Assembly (NCBI GenBank): GCA_023403375.1
Contig: JAEYEN010000062.1
Coordinates: forward strand, 1 to 8,013
Direction of reading: 5' to 3'
Source of the DNA: Bacillota bacterium
GTDB taxonomy: Bacteria > Bacillota > Clostridia > Christensenellales > Borkfalkiaceae
DNA: 8,013 nucleotides
A program made the translations under genes and the position numbers. The notes beneath the pieces are model-generated. The model was given only the letters and a program-made list of their open reading frames with translations, was not told where the DNA came from and ran no database searches. Of the stretch, positions 6,486 through 8,013 are shown one piece after another; within the stretch, counting starts at the first letter, position 1, and each line of letters starts with the position of its first letter.

Positions 6486-7787
6486 TCAGTTATCCTCCCT
6501 TTTAAGTTTAAGGAATTTTTCTTTTTTATCGGTCATGGGAAGAAGCAATTCAGTGAACATTCTGGAAAACAGAATAACCGACACGAAAGACAAAACGGAG
6601 CCTATCGCAAGGGTTATACCCAAAGCCTGAACCGCGCCGCTCGTCAAAGCGAATATCATAAGTCCGATAAAGAGCGTTATAAGATTTGTGCCGAGCACGG
6701 GGAACAACGAACGTCTATACCCCGTTTTAACGGACGCTTTGACCGTTTTACCCATCATATACTCTTCTCTTATTCTTTTAACGACTATAACAAGTCCGTC
6801 CGCGCATATAACCGTGGCGACGCCAATCCCCACAAGTCCGGCAAAGGAAACCACTATGCCCGGTATTGCGATAAGGAAAGCAAGTTCTAAAATTTCAAAA
6901 AGTAAAAGCGAAAGCCCGCCTATTATACCGTAGCCGCGGAACAGAACTATCATCGCCGCAACTATTACAGCAAACAACACGCCGAGCGCCGCCGCAGCGT
7001 AAACGGGAATATTCTCGCCGAGAAGCGGAGCGGCATTGACTTGCGTTAAATCGTCCAAATTATATTTATAACTTAAACCGCCCGTTTTAATCTGCATGGC
7101 AAACTGTCTTGCAGCCGCTTCCGACTTAACGTTTACGGAAACGGATTTATTCGTTATTGCCGAAGAAGAAATCGCGCCGTTTAACAGTTCGTCTTCTCCG
7201 AGCGTTATTTTAAGGTAGTAATTCTCGTTTGCGTCTAACGCGCTTTTGAGAGTTTTATAACCGTAATCGGTAAATTCCACGGTGGTTATATAGGGCGTGG
7301 ACGAACTTTCCGTGCTGACGCCCGCATAATATGCGTTTTTAACCGCCTTTTCTTCATTCATAATCTCCGTTGTCGGGGATTCGGAAGTGCCGCCGTAAAA
7401 TTTAATGCTGCCGTAAGCAAAAACCGCTTTAACGTCGCTTTCCACGTTCTCGGTCTTTTTGAGGCTTAATCTGATAGAATAATCTTCCACCGCTTCGTTC
7501 GCTTCTTTCACCGCGGTTAAAGAATAACTTTTATAGCCGAGCGAGTTTAAGCGTTGGCTCAAAGTGGAAAGCACTTCGTTTACGTCTTTCACTTCTTCTT
7601 CGTTTTCTCTGTCGAGAGAAACGGTGTAAGAAACCCCGCCGTTTATATCGTAGTCCAAGTCTATCGCGCCGACAACCGAATTATAGTTTTTTATACCTAT
7701 CGGGAACGGAACGAAAGTAAAAACAATCGCCAGAACCATAATCACGGCGATTATCGAAAAGAGAGTTATTGCCTTACCCTTTTTCAT
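6486..7787 (-). CDS. secD: Protein translocase subunit SecD, divergent
   Basis: A 433-residue membrane protein from the ATG at 7787. It has one N-terminal membrane segment (about 6-27), a large extracytoplasmic domain (about 30-260) and five C-terminal membrane segments (about 262-415), the SecD layout. With SecF it aids Sec-dependent export using the proton motive force. The extracytoplasmic domain starts with IDLDYDINGG (42-51), a divergent form of the GLDLxGG motif. The end of the fourth membrane segment, VGIGVATVICADGL (319-332) and RIREE (338-342), matches GIGMAVDANVLIFERIREE and keeps the Asp (D330) linked to proton-driven function, while the following Asn is lost. Further on, PVLGTN (363-368) replaces the usual DxN. 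I chose the ATG at 7787 over the longer TTG start at 7805 because GGAGG sits 5 nt upstream of the ATG. A promoter lies at 7838-7867. secF follows after 2 nt. Confidence 0.93.
   Translation of the reverse strand: MKKGKAITLFSIIAVIMVLAIVFTFVPFPIGIKNYNSVVGAIDLDYDINGGVSYTVSLDRENEEEVKDVNEVLSTLSQRLNSLGYKSYSLTAVKEANEAVEDYSIRLSLKKTENVESDVKAVFAYGSIKFYGGTSESPTTEIMNEEKAVKNAYYAGVSTESSSTPYITTVEFTDYGYKTLKSALDANENYYLKITLGEDELLNGAISSSAITNKSVSVNVKSEAAARQFAMQIKTGGLSYKYNLDDLTQVNAAPLLGENIPVYAAAALGVLFAVIVAAMIVLFRGYGIIGGLSLLLFEILELAFLIAIPGIVVSFAGLVGIGVATVICADGLVIVVKRIREEYMMGKTVKASVKTGYRRSLFPVLGTNLITLFIGLMIFALTSGAVQALGITLAIGSVLSFVSVILFSRMFTELLLPMTDKKEKFLKLKREDN
6494..6499 (-). promoter_or_regulatory. Ribosome binding site of secF, inside the end of secD
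   Basis: GGGAGG lies in the last codons of secD (AGG GAG GAT AAC TGA), 10 nt before the secF ATG. The spacing is slightly long, but the match is strong. With the 2-nt gap between the genes it points to coupled translation of SecD and SecF. Confidence 0.75.
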
Positions 7788-7792
7788 TTCTG

Positions 7793-7797
7793 CCTCC
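7793..7797 (-). promoter_or_regulatory. Ribosome binding site that fixes the secD start
   Basis: GGAGG lies 5 nt before the ATG at 7787, ideal spacing. A TTG at 7805 opens the same frame six codons earlier, but it lies upstream of this site and inside a hairpin, so it is not the likely start. Confidence 0.85.
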
Positions 7798-7816
7798 AAG
7801 CGCAACCCTTGCGCTT
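7798..7816 (-). promoter_or_regulatory. Perfect hairpin directly upstream of the secD ribosome binding site
   Basis: On the minus strand AAGCGCAA-GGG-TTGCGCTT forms a perfect 8-bp stem with a 3-nt loop. Its foot touches the GGAGG of the secD ribosome binding site without covering it. It would lie near the 5' end of the secD mRNA if the promoter at 7838-7867 is used. It may stabilise the mRNA or affect ribosome access; it is not followed by a T-tract, so it is not a terminator. Confidence 0.7.
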
Positions 7817-7837
7817 TATTTACAATAATACTTATAG

Positions 7838-7867
7838 ATTATATAACATAAAAGGGCTTTCGGTCAA
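7838..7867 (-). promoter_or_regulatory. Sigma-A type promoter of secD-secF
   Basis: On the minus strand TTGACC (7867-7862) and TATAAT (7843-7838) are separated by 18 nt. The -10 box is a perfect consensus match and the -35 box matches five of six positions. Transcription would begin near 7830, giving a leader of about 43 nt before the secD ATG. The -35 box and spacer lie within the inverted repeat that probably terminates the upstream gene. Confidence 0.8.
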
Positions 7868-7899
7868 TAGAAATTTAATAAAAAAACCGATAAGCCCTT
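7852..7899 (-). terminator. Probable terminator after the upstream gene (bulged inverted repeat)
   Basis: On the minus strand AAGGGCTT-A-TCGGT (7899-7886) pairs with ACCGA-AAGCCCTT (7864-7852). This gives 13 bp with one bulged base and a loop of about 21 nt. It begins 21 nt after the stop of the upstream gene, and only a short TTTTA follows the stem. The position fits termination of the scfB-like gene, but the large loop and short tail make it a weaker intrinsic terminator than usual. It shares bases with the secD promoter. Confidence 0.6.
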
Positions 7900-7920
7900 A
7901 ACTTTACAGAGTATTTTGTT

Positions 7921-8013
7921 TTATTTAAGTTTATTTTCCGCGTAAATGTGCATTGCGCATTCCATTCTCGCTTTCATCATTTCGCAGGTTATTTCGTAAG
8001 GAGCGTTTATATC
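7921..8013 (-). CDS. scfB: C-terminal end of a SCIFF-type radical SAM peptide maturase (probable ScfB)
   Basis: Only the last 30 residues are present, ending at a TAA (7921-7923). The piece contains DINAPYEITC, then EMMKARMEC and a short tail. From memory it resembles the extreme C-terminus of the SCIFF maturase family, where a similar PYEIxCEMxxKRxEC segment supplies late cysteines of the SPASM region that bind an auxiliary iron-sulfur cluster. These radical SAM enzymes install thioether cross-links in the small Cys-rich SCIFF peptide of Clostridia. The two Cys spaced nine residues apart and the position just upstream of secD-secF both fit clostridial gene order. The catalytic CxxxCxxC domain and the SCIFF peptide would lie beyond the window edge. 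Coding is very likely; the family is a motif-based guess. Confidence 0.65.
   Translation of the reverse strand, partial: DINAPYEITCEMMKARMECAMHIYAENKLK

Noticed and set aside
7788..7805. Longer secD starting at TTG, adding six residues
   Set aside because: The TTG sits inside a hairpin upstream of GGAGG, whereas the ATG at 7787 has ideal spacing from that site.
7788..7830. Export-sensing upstream peptide for secD (SecM/VemP-like)
   Set aside because: No start codon followed by a meaningful open frame exists between the predicted transcription start and secD.
7554..7901. 115-codon plus-strand frame over the secD start and upstream region
   Set aside because: It covers the secD promoter, hairpin and signal-anchor region in antisense; no ribosome binding site or domain is evident.

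Overview
The window looks like ordinary chromosomal DNA from a Clostridia-like Firmicute, probably an uncultured, fairly AT-rich lineage. The evidence is gene content and order: a SCIFF-type radical SAM maturase end, secD, secF, recJ, a bifunctional (p)ppGpp synthetase/hydrolase, then a glyoxalase II-like metallo-hydrolase. This is a well-known clostridial housekeeping neighbourhood. Every gene I can support is on the minus strand, so transcription runs from high to low coordinates. No mobile element, CRISPR array, tRNA or rRNA is visible.

Region by region, in the direction of transcription: (1) 8013-7921 is the last 30 codons of a gene whose end resembles the SCIFF maturase ScfB. (2) 7920-7788 is a compact regulatory segment. 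It holds a bulged inverted repeat that probably terminates the upstream gene, a good sigma-A type promoter overlapping that repeat, a perfect 8-bp hairpin and a GGAGG ribosome binding site. (3) 7787-5527 is secD-secF, two separate genes 2 nt apart, encoding the membrane partner of the Sec translocon. Both are divergent at motifs that are strongly conserved in the family. (4) 5526-5306 is about 220 bp without a gene. It contains a terminator for secDF, an alternative pairing with the terminator arm, a GC-rich bulged hairpin and an AT-rich near-palindrome. (5) 5305-223 is recJ, relA/rel and the metallo-hydrolase, followed at 181 by the start of an unrecognised gene that runs off the window. Gaps here are 1, 69 and 41 nt with no terminator, so this is probably one operon.

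Functionally the window joins protein export (SecDF), single-strand DNA processing in repair (RecJ), the stringent response (Rel) and a small-molecule hydrolase. These genes are neighbours by conserved clostridial order rather than by a shared pathway. The points worth a second look are the degenerate SecF/SecD motifs, the absence of apt and dtd from their usual places beside rel, and the structured secF-recJ intergenic region. I found no convincing new multi-gene system.
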